From Selaginella moellendorffii (lineage: Eukaryota; Streptophyta; Lycopodiopsida; Selaginellales; Selaginellaceae), in contig NW_003314314.1 in NCBI RefSeq assembly GCF_000143415.4, positions 865,443 to 929,442 on the forward strand: DNA of 64,000 bases, written 5' to 3'. Of this stretch, positions 1-10,304 are shown in pieces. A program made the translations under genes and the position numbers. Positions within the stretch are counted from its first letter, which is position 1. Each line of letters starts with the position of its first letter. The notes beneath the pieces are model-generated. The model made no database searches. It was not told the DNA's origin and was given only the letters and a program-made list of their open reading frames with translations.

Positions 1-480
1 TTTGGTATCAGAGGAATTGTCATAGCAATTCCTATTCAGCTTATGTCGGATTTTTTGACTCAAGTTGCATATGCAAAGACTTTTCTAGTAGATTCGAAGC
101 GACATGTGTAGGATTCATTGGATTGCACCATTCGGTAAACATGTTATATGCATGTTCAGTTATTAAAAAAGGCATACATGTAACTGGCAAGATGGTGAAA
201 AGGAACCGTATTGATGACATTGAAACCTTTAGACGAAAGAATCAAGAGGAAGAAGCTCTTGTTAGAGATGCTATGGAAGAGGTTAAGGGTGAGTCAGAAG
301 AAGAAGAGCCTTATGCTGTAGCACTACAACATATAACTTAAGACATTGAGATTGAAAATTTGTGAAAAGAAGTTCATAAATTGAAGAAGGAGAACAAAAA
401 GAAGAAGAACGAAGCTGAGGCAGTTAAACCAGCTAAACTTAACATCCCTTGGTATAACAAGACTTGATCATAGGACCCTT
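1..480 (+). mobile_element. 5' leader and gag start of a degenerate Ty3/gypsy element
   Basis: The window opens on a primer-binding site complementary to initiator tRNA-Met (TGGTATCAGAGG at 3-14). A short open stretch (about 190-341) encodes a charged, coiled-coil-like gag N-terminus rich in E and K. The same leader and gag start recur at 1074-1500 with about 80% identity by eye, so this is a second truncated copy of the same family. No intact frame remains. Confidence 0.7.
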
Positions 481-540
481 TAAATCCCAAGCCTTGGGTG
501 CAACACTTGCTTCGGGATGTTGTGGCAAAACACTGTCCTT

Positions 541-1019
541 AGATTGCGAATTTGGATACGGGATGAACACCATTGTGTTCAAGCCGATCTCTACATTCTG
601 TAGATATGCCAAATGAGCAAATCTAGATATTTTCCATAAATAGCATTTGGGACCGAAATGAAACTAACACAAAGGGCATGATAGTGAGGGTGTTTGGTAG
701 ACACAGTAAGCTATTATTCAGCGATAATGAGGGACTAGTCTCAATATGCAAGGGTTCTTGTCACTAGCCAGTGCAAGATATAACGAGACGGGAACTCCTT
801 ACCGGGCTAAGTATGCTTAGCTAATAACACATAGGAATCCCGTCCTTATACTTGTCTAGTCTAAGTACACTCGAAATGCCCAGTTAACTCCATTAGCACA
901 AGAGGGGTTACCAAAGGGATCCAACTGTACCACCTCCTGCTATTATGGTAGTAAGGAAAGAGTGTCCATAAGGACTAGCCGACAAGTATCTTTTGATACC
1001 CGAAGTCACATTCATGACA
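541..1019 (+). repeat. 3' part of a gypsy LTR (family A)
   Basis: This stretch aligns with the 3' half of the repeats at 2596-3709 and 6596-7710. It ends in the same GACA and is followed 54 bp later by an initiator-Met primer-binding site, so it is the 5' LTR remnant of the element whose gag lies at 1264-2570. The 5' half of the LTR is missing. Confidence 0.7.
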
Positions 1020-1023
1020 CTAA

Positions 1024-1071
1024 TGTAGCGCAACAGACTTGGAGTTCGGCTCCAAATTCATGTGCGCTACA
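1024..1071. repeat. 48-bp sequence with 9-bp terminal inverted repeats
   Basis: It starts TGTAGCGCA and ends TGCGCTACA, a perfect 9-bp inverted repeat, and sits between the LTR remnant and the primer-binding site. The same termini bound the short repeats at 7715-8521. It may be the fused ends of a short LTR or a tiny internally deleted element. Confidence 0.55.
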
Positions 1072-1073
1072 TT

Positions 1074-1085
1074 TGGTATCAGAGG
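1074..1085 (+). other. Primer-binding site, initiator tRNA-Met
   Basis: TGGTATCAGAGG matches the complement of the 3' end of plant initiator tRNA-Met, the usual minus-strand primer of LTR retrotransposons. It lies just upstream of the gag region. Confidence 0.75.
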
Positions 1086-1263
1086 AATTGTTTCAGCGAT
1101 TCCTATCCAACTTTTGTCAGATTTTCTGACTTAAGTTGCATACGCAGAGACTTTTCTAGTAGATCTGAAGTGACTTGTGTAGGATTAATTGGATTGCACC
1201 ATTCAGTAAGAACATTGTAAGTATGTTCAGTTATTGATAGAGATATGCATGCAGTTAGCGGGA

Positions 1264-2570
1264 TGGTGAAAAGGAACCATACTGATGACACTGAAACCTC
1301 TAGAGGGGTGAATCGAGAGGAGGAAACTCCTACTAGAGATGCTACAAAAGAGGCTGAGGCCGAGTCAAAAGAGGAAGAGCTAGATGCTGCGGTGTTGCAG
1401 CGTATGGCTTAGGAAGTCAAGATCGAGAATTTGCGAAGGGAGATTCACAAATTGAAAAAGGAGAATAAGAAGAGGAAGAAAGAAGCTGAAGTAGCTAAAC
1501 TAGCAAAGCCTAAGCAATAAAACTCCTCTTCAAGTTCTGAGGACGATGAAGTTCTACAACCGCCCCCAGTTACACAAGTTTCAAAGTTCAAGCCTCCAAA
1601 ACCACCCAATTTTAGAGGCATGTGGGACTATCAGGTTTTGGAAGACTGGGTCTACGATATGGAAAACTATTTCATAGCGGCAGACGTAGATGATCATAAG
1701 AAAGTTGTGTGCGCGCAATCCTTTCTCACCGATCATGCCAAAACTTAGTGGCGCCAAGTGTGTGTTGAAAAAGGGCAGACTAGAAGTTGGACCAAGATGC
1801 ATTCTCATATCTGTAAGGAATACTTGCCAGATGATCTTGGTCTAAGACATCGCGTGGAGCTGCGGCGGTTAAAGCAGTGAAGGGATCTCATGCATTACGT
1901 TAATGTGCTTGCTTAAAAGAGCATTATGATTGCAAATATGAGTGATGAAGATGCTTAGAGTTATTTTCTGGAGGGTTTAAGTTCACTTTTTTGCAATAAG
2001 ATTTTGAAATTTAAGCTGAAGACATACCTGGAGTGTAAGGAGGCAGCACAGCAAGTTGCCTTTATTCACTCGCTCATGGAACAATATCAACAACCATATG
2101 CTGGTAACTCGGATAAAAATAAAAATTCTAGGAATAAACAAGGTGACTGGAAACAGAGGGTGGAAGGCAGGTTCTGCCCTGGAGGCTCACAAGCAACAGT
2201 TAACAAAAGTGGTGGTGGTTGGAGACCACCAACAGCTTCTTTTGGTCCTAGGCTCTCTGTTCCTCCTCTTGGTGGGTACAAGTAGCAACAACTTGCAAAA
2301 TTTGCTCCTAGCAATATAGGTAGTGTGGGTCATTGCTTCCATTGTGGAGAGTTAGGACATAGGTCTTCGGAATATCCCAATAAGCATAAGACAAGGTCCT
2401 GTGTTAATGTCATGAGGGAAGGCGGTGGTGGTGAAGCTGAAAGGGTTGATAAGTTGGTCAATGTAGACTATAAGGAAGAAGAGGTGAGTACTTTCGTTGC
2501 TTTCTTCAAGTTTTTCTCACAGTCAATGCAAACACTAATCCATTGATGTATCTGGTAGGCTTTGTCCGTG
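1264..2570 (+). pseudogene. Degenerate Ty3/gypsy gag with zinc knuckle
   Basis: Translation, read through several stops, shows a charged coiled-coil N-terminus, then a retrotransposon gag domain (PPNFRGMWDY near 1600), then a basic Gly/Arg-rich stretch and a zinc knuckle at about 2334-2375. The knuckle keeps C-x2-C-x4-H, but the last cysteine is tyrosine (TGT to TAT type change). In-frame stops occur near 1410, 1518, 1747, 1878, 1915 and 1957. The start of the protease frame follows at about 2550-2595 and is cut by the LTR at 2596. Confidence 0.8.
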
Positions 2571-2595
2571 GACACCGAATCCGAGTGATCATTGA

Positions 2596-3709
2596 TGTAG
2601 TGCACGTGGTTTTGACCCTTTATCCTATAGTGATTTACTATAGGATAACACCACGAAGCGGAACCTAAACCCTCTTTATGCCATGTGATAGATGCCACGT
2701 GTCCATGCCACATGTCTATAGGAACCCGAGGTTCAAGGCCTTGGGCCATTGAATGAAGGAACGGTGCCAAACTCCCAAGTGTGGAGCCAAGGAGCAATAG
2801 AACCGAACCATGGAGCAACTCCTGAGCATAAAGCCCAAGGAGCAAAGGGACAGGAGCTTGGAACGACTTGGAACAGTCCTAGAGTAACTAGCATCCCAAT
2901 GCTAGGACCAGCATGCAAAATGGAGCCAAATAGAGTCTAGTGCTATTTCGGCATATCGGTGGCCTAACGCGAGAACATGGGTACTTCACTAGCTAGCATG
3001 GAATGGAACTTAGGTTTAGAGCCAAGCCGGACGCAGAACAAGGATAGGCACGCAAGCAGGAGTTAAACTATGCCTCAGGTTGGTCAGCCATGCCCGACCT
3101 ACCCACTATCCCTACTATACATTTGGAACCCCCCCACAGCCCCCCCCTTGAGGAACACACGCTTTGGGCTTTCACCCCAAGCCTCCCTTAGTACCAAGAG
3201 TTAGTCTCTGGGACAAGCTCGAAACTTACTAAATATGGAATGTCCCTAGATTGCGAATTTGGACACGGGACGAACACCATTGTGTTCAGAACGATCTCTA
3301 CATTCCGTAGATATGCCAAATGAGCAAATCTGGACACTTTCCATAAATAGCATTTGAGACCGAAATGAAACTAACACAAAGGGCATAATAGCGAGGGTGT
3401 TTGGCAAACACGGTAAGCTATCATCCAGCGATATTGAGGGACCAATCTCAATACATGAGGGTTCCAGTGCAAGACAGAGCAAAAAAGAACTAAGAGCCAG
3501 GCCGAGTATGCTTAGCTAGAAACACATAGGAGTTCCTACCTTATGTCCATCTGGCTAAGTACATAGGACAGTAAACTAACACTTGAACAAGAGGGGCTGA
3601 TAAAGGGAACCAGCAATACCGACCTCCTGCCATCGTGGCAGTAAGGTAAGAGTGTCTGTAAGGATTAACCGACAGATAACTTTCGATACCCAAAGTCACA
3701 TTCGCGACA
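2596..3709 (+). repeat. Solo LTR (family A) with 5-bp target duplication
   Basis: This 1,114-bp repeat begins TGTAGTGCAC and ends GACA. It is flanked on both sides by ATTGA (2591-2595 and 3710-3714), a textbook 5-bp target-site duplication. It has no internal region, so it is a solo LTR left by LTR-LTR recombination. It interrupts the protease frame of the host element: the aspartic-protease active-site codons lie on either side of the insertion. A second copy of similar length is at 6596-7710. Confidence 0.85.
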
Positions 3710-3714
3710 ATTGA

Positions 3715-4300
3715 CACAGGAGCTATGCACAGTGTGATATCCGAAAACTTAGTTAAGTTGTTAGGATTGAATGTTGAGCAAATGTTGCCTATGCACTTCT
3801 AGTTTGCAGAAGGTGGGCAAGTAGCCAGAAAGTTTGTGAGTGATGTTCCAATAAAAATATCCAAGTGGAAAGAAAGAGTGGATTTGGTAGTGTTGATGAT
3901 ACCAAATTTTCAAATGGTGTTTGATATAGACTTCTTTAACAAATATATAAAAGGGATTTATAGTGTTGGACAAAGTTGTATCACATTTAAGTCAGAAGGA
4001 CATCCTGATGTATCTTTTTAATTGCAAAAGCACTCCTTAAAGGATTGGGATGCAAAGTTCCTGACTGCGAGAGCCGCTCAAAAAGCAGCTAAGAAGGGAT
4101 GTTGGACCAACGCAAAGCTTCACTTCTTAGTTTGGGATGAACTTATATTCTATAAACAAGAAAGATTGTATCTTCCCTCTAAGGATTTGTAGCAATTGTT
4201 TTTGCAGGAACATCATGATGTTCCAGAAGCAGGACATGGTGGAAAGCGGAAAACTCTAGCTTCATTGATAAAAGGATGTTTTTCAAATGCCAATGGAATG
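3715..4300 (+). pseudogene. Degenerate gypsy protease and integrase H2C2 region
   Basis: Directly after the solo LTR, the frame continues as a retropepsin-like domain (open to about 4020). From about 4050 a second stretch resembles the region before an integrase zinc-binding domain (LQEHHDVPEAGHGGKRKTL type). Reverse transcriptase and RNase H, normally between these, are absent, so the element has a large internal deletion. Stops are present. Confidence 0.65.
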
Positions 4301-4539
4301 TACTCTAGTCTACATTGATTGTAGTAGTAAGATTGCCTACTTTATAACACCTTTTTTTTTCATCTATGCAATCATATCCTTGTGTGTAGGCATCTTTACT
4401 ACATTTAGAGGTTCCTTAATTGGACACTCAATCTCCTCCATCTCATAATAGTAGTAATTTTGTGAATATTAGTGATAAAGAAGTCAAATTCAGTAAACTC
4501 TTTAAGCTCATTCAAGAGTTTGTTGGATAGCTTCATGAA

Positions 4540-6100
4540 TAAAATATAATTTATCATTCTAGATAATGCACCAACCACTTTATTATCACCTCCATGCTTG
4601 TATTAAATCTTAACAAACATCTTTTGTAGGAACTCACAGCATACAACTCCTTATCTTAAATAGGTTAATTCTACTATGTAGCATTAAACTTGTGGCTTAT
4701 GTATGTGAGAAGATGCCCAACTTGAAACAATACAACCCCAATAGCAATGTCACTCACATCTCACCACAAAAGGCTTTTTAGGATAAAAAATCTTTAATAG
4801 ACACAAATGCTGAAATACCATTTGACACTCTTCATCCCAATTATGAATAGTAATATGTTTTGATGTGTTCTGAAGAACATTGGTCAAGAGAACTAACTAC
4901 CTTATGTGTGCATTTCATCAACTCTAAAGTATTAATCAATGGAGTATCACTATTTTTTGTCCATCTCTATCACAGTGCCATCAACATCAATACTTAGAAT
5001 ATTGTGCTCCCAATCAATCCCTAGCTTTCTATTATAAAACCATTCCTTCCTAAAAATAACATTTGGATTCATTATTTGGAATGACAGATGGTTGAGATTC
5101 CTTTGAATAGTCAAAAGAACACTTAGAGCCCATTTATAGTAAACATAAGTGCTTTATTTGCCATAACTACTTTATAGATTACTAAGTTCTTTTCTACAAG
5201 TTTCTTCACTATGTTAGTACTTAAAAAGTTGTGTATAAGTTGTGTACAAGTTGGATTGAAAAGAATACTAAATGCACCAGCTTAAATATCCCCTTAAGGG
5301 GCTTTCACAAATTGATTGTACATAGAACTATTGAGCTCTAGAGAGTTGATACAAACTCAAGACTTTGGTTCTTGAACTTTTGCCATAGAACCACAACAAA
5401 TGCATAAGCCATTTCCACAATAGATTACACAACATTTATGTTATGATCCAGTGCAAAACAACAAAAATCTAATCTCCCTAAATTACATTACACCTCTTCT
5501 TGAAGTTCTTCACCACCTAATCACCCCCAAGTTAGCTTCATTAAGGGTAAATTATGTATTTTACCCTAACATGCCTTGATATACCCTTAAGCTTCCCTTT
5601 GACCAATGTTGACTATGTGGTCAAAGTTAGCACCTAACAATTATCTTTGATCCCTTCACAAGAGGACAATATTCATTTTGATGTCCAACCTTGTGGCAAC
5701 TAAAACAATCATTTTTTACCTCTCTTTTTCTTATTAATCTAAACAAAACTTTTTAGCCTCATTGCCATCTTTATTATTCGATTGTTTCTTCCTTGAATAT
5801 GAAGTATTGGTTGGCTAGTCATGATTTTGACTACCATAGACCATCCTATTGACTAAAGTTGACCAAGTTGACTAATGTCACTAGGCTTAAATCTTTTCAA
5901 TCCGCTAAATTTAAATATTTAAGGAAACATAAGTGTTTGTGAGACTAATGCAAAGATCACAAAGATAAAGTCCAAAGATAAAGTCCCCTACCTAATCTTT
6001 AGCAATTAGTTCATGAGATCAACTTTTTCAAACTTTTTGACAACTAAAGTGAGAAAAACCTTTTCCAAGAAGTCAACTTTATATTAGCTTTAATGTGGTT
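4540..6100 (-). pseudogene. Antisense Ty3/gypsy gag-pol remnant nested in the first element
   Basis: Reading the minus strand from high to low coordinates gives a perfect CCHC zinc knuckle (C-x2-C-x4-H-x4-C) at about 5725-5660, then a retropepsin-like stretch at about 5240-5180 (HNFLSTNIVKKL), then the end of an RNase H domain with the GGDNKVVGALSRM signature at about 4595-4560. The order gag, protease, RNase H matches Ty3/gypsy. Many stops and gaps show it is dead. Its orientation is opposite to the surrounding gag, protease and chromodomain pieces, so it is a nested insertion or an inversion. Confidence 0.75.
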
Positions 6101-6479
6101 CTTCTACCATGAAGAAGTATGATCTATAAGCTTTATCATAAAAAAATCAATCTTTATTTTGTCTTCAGAAAGGTTATGAGATTAATAGGGTTCTTATGAT
6201 TCCAATTAATAATCAATCTCCTGGCTGTCACAAACATTTAGTGATGACTTCCATTCCACAATACTATAATCCTTAGCATGATTGATGTAACAATGATAAT
6301 CACAAACACAAGATTGATTCAAATTAAGGGTCAATGCAAAATATGAAATCCTTAATAATATTAATGGAATTCTTAATGTCACTCTCAACCTAGTGATTTA
6401 GCATTCTTGTTACATGATAATATCATTAAAAGTTTCCTCCTACTACTTTAATACTAATGAAACTAACAAGGAGTGAATT

Positions 6480-6585
6480 GTAGCGCACCTTATCTCTCTC
6501 CCCTTAAGCCAACTGGAAAAGGTGATAAGAGAGCCCTTAGTGGCTATTTTATCCCCATTTATCCCCCAAGGTTCCAAGGATTCTT
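6480..6585 (-). repeat. Truncated copy of the short LTR-like repeat
   Basis: It begins TGTAGCGCACC on the plus strand and matches the first ~105 bp of the repeats at 7715 and 8356. It stops at the boundary with the LTR at 6596. Confidence 0.6.
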
Positions 6586-6595
6586 TAATACCAAA

Positions 6596-7710
6596 TGTAG
6601 TGCACATGGTTTTTACCCTTTATCCTATAGTGATTTACTATAGAATAACACCACAAAGCGGAACATAAACCCTCTTTATGCTATGTGACATATGCCACGT
6701 GTCCACAGAACAGTGGTGTGGAACCCATGGTTTAGGGCCTTGGGCCACTGAACGAAGGAACAGTGCCAAACTCGTAAGCATGGCGCCAAGGAGCAACGGA
6801 ACCGGATCACGGAGCAACTCCCAAGCATACAGTCCAAGGAGCAAAGGGACAGGAGCCTGGAGTGACTTGGAACAATCCTAGAGTAACTAGCATCCTAATA
6901 CCAGGACTAACACGCAAAACGGAGCCAAATGGAGTCTGGCACTATTTCGGCATACTGGTGGCCTAATGCAAAGATATGGGTACTCCACCAGCTAGCATGG
7001 AATGGAACTTGGGCTTAGACCCAAGTTGGACACAGAACAAGGACAGGCACGCAAGTGGGAGCTAGATTGTGCCTCAGGTTGGTCGGCCATACCCGACCTA
7101 CCCACTATCCCTACTATACATTTGAAACCCCCCATAGCCTTCCCCCTTGAGGAACACACGCTTTGGGCTTTCACCCCAAGCCTACCCTTAGTACCAAGAG
7201 TTAGTCTCTAGGACAAGCTCGAAACTTACTAAATATGGAATGTCTCTAGATTACAAATTTGGACATGGAACGAACACCATTGTGTTCAGGACAATCTTTA
7301 CATTTCGTAGATATGCCAAATGAGCAAATCTAGACACTTTCCATAAATAGCATTTAAGACCGAAATGAGACTAACACTAAGGGCATGATAGCAAGGGTGT
7401 TTGGCAGACACAATAAGCTATCATTTAGCAATATTGAGGGATCAATTTCAATATGCAAGGGTTCTTGTCACTAGCCAGTGCAAGATATAACGAGACGGGA
7501 ACTCCTTACCGGGCTAAGTATGTTTAGCTAATAACATGTAGGAATTCCGTCCTTATATTCATCCAGTTTAAGTACACTCAAAATGCTCAGTTAACTCCAC
7601 TAGCACAAAAGGGATTGATAAAGGGTCTAGCAATACTGACCTCTTGCCATCGTGGCAGTAATGTAAAAGTGTCCGTAAGGACTGGTCAACAGATAACTAC
7701 ATTTGTGACA
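6596..7710 (+). repeat. Second full-length gypsy LTR (family A)
   Basis: This 1,115-bp repeat is colinear with 2596-3709 over its whole length, starts TGTAGTGCAC and ends GTGACA. The flanks CCAAA and CTACT do not match, so no target duplication survives. It was probably recombined or disturbed by later insertions. Confidence 0.75.
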
Positions 7711-7714
7711 CTAC

Positions 7715-8521
7715 TGTAGTGCACCTTATCTCTCTCCTCTTAAGCTAACTAGAAAAGGGGCAATTGCTTAATGAAAGAGCCTTTAGTGGTTATTTTATCC
7801 CCATTTATCCCCCAAGGTTCCAAGGATCCACGGTGATAGTATATCCAAATCTCATCCCATGATCACAATGATAATATATCCAAATCTCATCCCATGATCA
7901 CATGCACTACACTCACCCCCTTTCAGAAATGTTAATGTCCTCATTGACTATTGACTAACAACCCCTACTGAGCCAAGGGGAATCAACACCTCCATTTCCA
8001 CACTCAATCTACCAATCTTTCCATTTATCCCCCAAGGTTCCAAGGATCCACGGTAACATCAGAGATGTTAATGTCCTCATTGACTATTGACTAACAACCC
8101 TTACTGAGCCAATTTACCAATCCTTCCATTGTGTAGACCAGCTATTCCACCAAACTAGTCATCCACCCGTACTGTAGTCTCACGGTGGATACCTTCGTCC
8201 GTGGATACTCCACACAAGAGGAAGGACGCACGCATGGATGCCCAATACATACGATTTCAAATTTAGGGGTAGGAATATACTTTGCTCAAGGGTATATTAT
8301 ATTTTAAGTAGCCACTAATCAATGGGAATCAAACCCATGCCATTTGCTTCGATACCAACTGTAGCACACTTTATCTCTTTCCCCTTAAGCCAACTAAAAA
8401 AAGGGCAATTACTTGATGAGAGAGCCCTTAGTAGTTATTTTATCTCTATTTATCCCCCAAGGTTCCAAGGATCCACGGTGACAATATATCCAAATTTCAT
8501 CTCATGATCACATGCGCTACA
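7715..8521 (-). mobile_element. TRIM-like miniature LTR element
   Basis: On the minus strand the order is: a 166-bp terminal repeat (8521 to 8356; TGTAGCGCATG to GTGTGCTACA); a primer-binding-like TTGGTATCGAAGC (about 8354-8342); about 430 bp non-coding; a purine tract AAAGGGGGTGAG (about 7924-7912); and a second terminal repeat (7911 to 7715). The last repeat is longer because of an internal ~34-bp tandem duplication. This is the architecture of a terminal-repeat retrotransposon in miniature. The interior carries no ORF and has a duplicated ~35-bp block (7929 and 8067). No target duplication is visible. Confidence 0.6.
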
Positions 8522-8631
8522 TGAACTGTGGCTGTGGTTAGTTCAAAAATTCATTTAACATTCCATATAAACAATATTTACACTTTAGTAATATTGTGGA
8601 TCAATCCATCATCTAAATCCCAGAGATTAAT

Positions 8632-8820
8632 GTTGGGAAGGTTAATCTAACTAATGTTTTTACTCAAAGATTAATGAAAATATGCTATAAGACAACTCAA
8701 GAGTTATTAGTTCAATGGAATGATCATTCCATGAATGAAGCTATATGGGAAATTAAAGATGACATGAAAAGAGTGTGTCTAAGTTTTGGTTATAACTTAG
8801 ATGACATTTATAAAGAAAGG
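8632..8820 (+). pseudogene. Chromodomain remnant of a gypsy integrase
   Basis: Translation shows a chromodomain-like core (LLVQWNDHSMNEAIWE) typical of the integrase C-terminus of chromovirus-type Ty3/gypsy elements. It is on the same strand as the gag and protease remnants, so it probably marks the 3' end of the same host element. An open frame continues to 8871 but is not otherwise recognisable. Confidence 0.6.
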
Positions 8821-8879
8821 GCCATATTGCTATATGATTTGTCTTTTATTTCTATGACCATATTATCATGAGAGAAAGT

Positions 8880-9680
8880 TATATTGCTTTTTTTTCTTTC
8901 ATAGCTATTTTTCATGACTTTGATATTGCCATTTGCACATTTTAATTCCATGGCTGTATTATATTAAACTCTTTTCATGTGAGGTTTATTTAACTTCTCA
9001 AGGCTGCCATTCATAGCTAATTCATAATGAGCCACAAGAATATGCTAAGAATATTCCAGAATTTAGGGCTGGGAGATGTTGGCTTTGAGATCTCTATGAG
9101 CTATATATGGAGTATATACTTAAGACTACATAAAAGGTATGTTTCACCGTTCTATCTATTTTATTGTATCTTAGGCACATAAAACATAACTCAGAAGTTT
9201 CAGATCTTGATATCCCTCAGGGGCTTCAACTAAGGGTGTGTATAACTGTACTGAAGATTGGTGTTACAAGGCTTCCAAAACCATCAGTTCAAGGGGATCA
9301 CATTTTTCCATCAAAGTTTCCTCCCAACCAAAGTCAAAGTGGGACTTCAGCAAAACCTTTTCTTTTTTGCTTCTTCTTCTACAGTGATGCCAAGAAAGAA
9401 TTCGTGGAACATCTGGCTCATCTAGAGAAAGGCACTCAATCCAGGCAAGAAAAATCCCAAAACTCTAAGAGTGAAGCTACATACATGTTTTGATTATAAA
9501 ATCAAGTTTGTTTTTACAACCAAGTATTTGACGTGTAAGCGCGTGTCCCTCCCCCGTGTGACGACAACCCCACGGTGGAGATTGAATCGCGCACGGGAGT
9601 TCTCCATCCTAGCCGTCGAAAGCGCTGTGTAAAAGCACTCTTATTTCCTCTCTGGCGTTCTAGGGTCTTTATCTCGTCTA
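8880..9680. other. Intergenic region before the gene-dense block
   Basis: This is AT-rich to about 9150. A 330-bp open frame (9164-9493, + strand) has no recognisable domain and a Phe/Ser-rich segment, and I do not call it a gene. From about 9530 the base composition shifts to GC-richer DNA, which is probably the promoter and 5' UTR of the BAP31-like gene. Confidence 0.5.
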
Positions 9681-9683
9681 GTG

Positions 9684-10091
9684 ATGGCTCTGGAGTGGGG
9701 AGCTCTGGCTCTCGTCGTCGCCGCCGAAGGAATCTTGCTACTCTTCGCGACATTCCCAGGATCTCACAAATTTGTCAAGGGAATCGTCGCCGTCCTGCGC
9801 AGCGCGCTCCAGCCGCTACTTTCGATCGTCCCCTTCGCGCTCTTCTTGCTCCTGGATCTGTACTGGAAGTATGAGAATCACCCGCGTTGCGAGGGGCCGT
9901 CGTGCACTATCGTGGAGCGCGAGCACCACGCCAAATCCCAGATGAAGAGCCAGCGAAATCTCCTCCTCGTCATCGCCGCGCTCTTCCTCTATTGGGTCCT
10001 CTACCGCGTCACCGCCATGCTCGTCCGCATCGATCACCTCCAGCGCAAGACGAAGATCCAGAAGGATGGAGACGACGAGGACTCGGATTGA
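9684..10091 (+). CDS. BAP29/BAP31-like ER membrane protein
   Basis: This intronless frame encodes 135 aa. It starts MALEWGALALV and has three hydrophobic segments (about residues 3-24, 38-60 and 91-115), followed by a short charged tail ending DDEDSD. It resembles the N-terminal transmembrane domain of B-cell receptor-associated protein 31, an ER protein that in animals escorts membrane cargo. Plant members of about 130 aa lack the long cytoplasmic coiled coil, and this one fits that short form. The preceding GTG is in frame, but the ATG at 9684 is the natural start. It is 210 bp upstream of the next gene on the same strand. Confidence 0.85.
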   Translation: MALEWGALALVVAAEGILLLFATFPGSHKFVKGIVAVLRSALQPLLSIVPFALFLLLDLYWKYENHPRCEGPSCTIVEREHHAKSQMKSQRNLLLVIAALFLYWVLYRVTAMLVRIDHLQRKTKIQKDGDDEDSD

Positions 10092-10150
10092 AAGAGCAAT
10101 GCTTCCTCTTTTTTTGTGTTTAAAGTGTAATCCATGAAATTTCTTCCAAG

Positions 10151-10159
10151 AACCCTAAA
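10151..10159 (+). promoter_or_regulatory. telo-box-like motif upstream of the SUMO protease gene
   Basis: AACCCTAAA matches the core of the plant telo box found in promoters and 5' leaders of growth-related genes. It lies about 150 bp before the chosen ATG. Function is inferred only from the motif. Confidence 0.35.
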
Positions 10160-10304
10160 GCTCCAAGTAGTAGCGCCAAGCCATGGCGGTAGGGTTTTAG
10201 CGCTCGTAGATAGGTGCGATCGAAGCGCCGGGCAAGCACCGGGGCTGGGTGGAGTATCGCCATGGCTGGAATGTGAGAGATTCCAGCTCTTTTTTCGTGT
10301 CGCA

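Noticed and set aside
10134-10304. Upstream start for the SUMO protease
   Set aside because: It would begin 43 bp after the BAP31-like stop, in sequence resembling a 5' leader with a telo-box motif.
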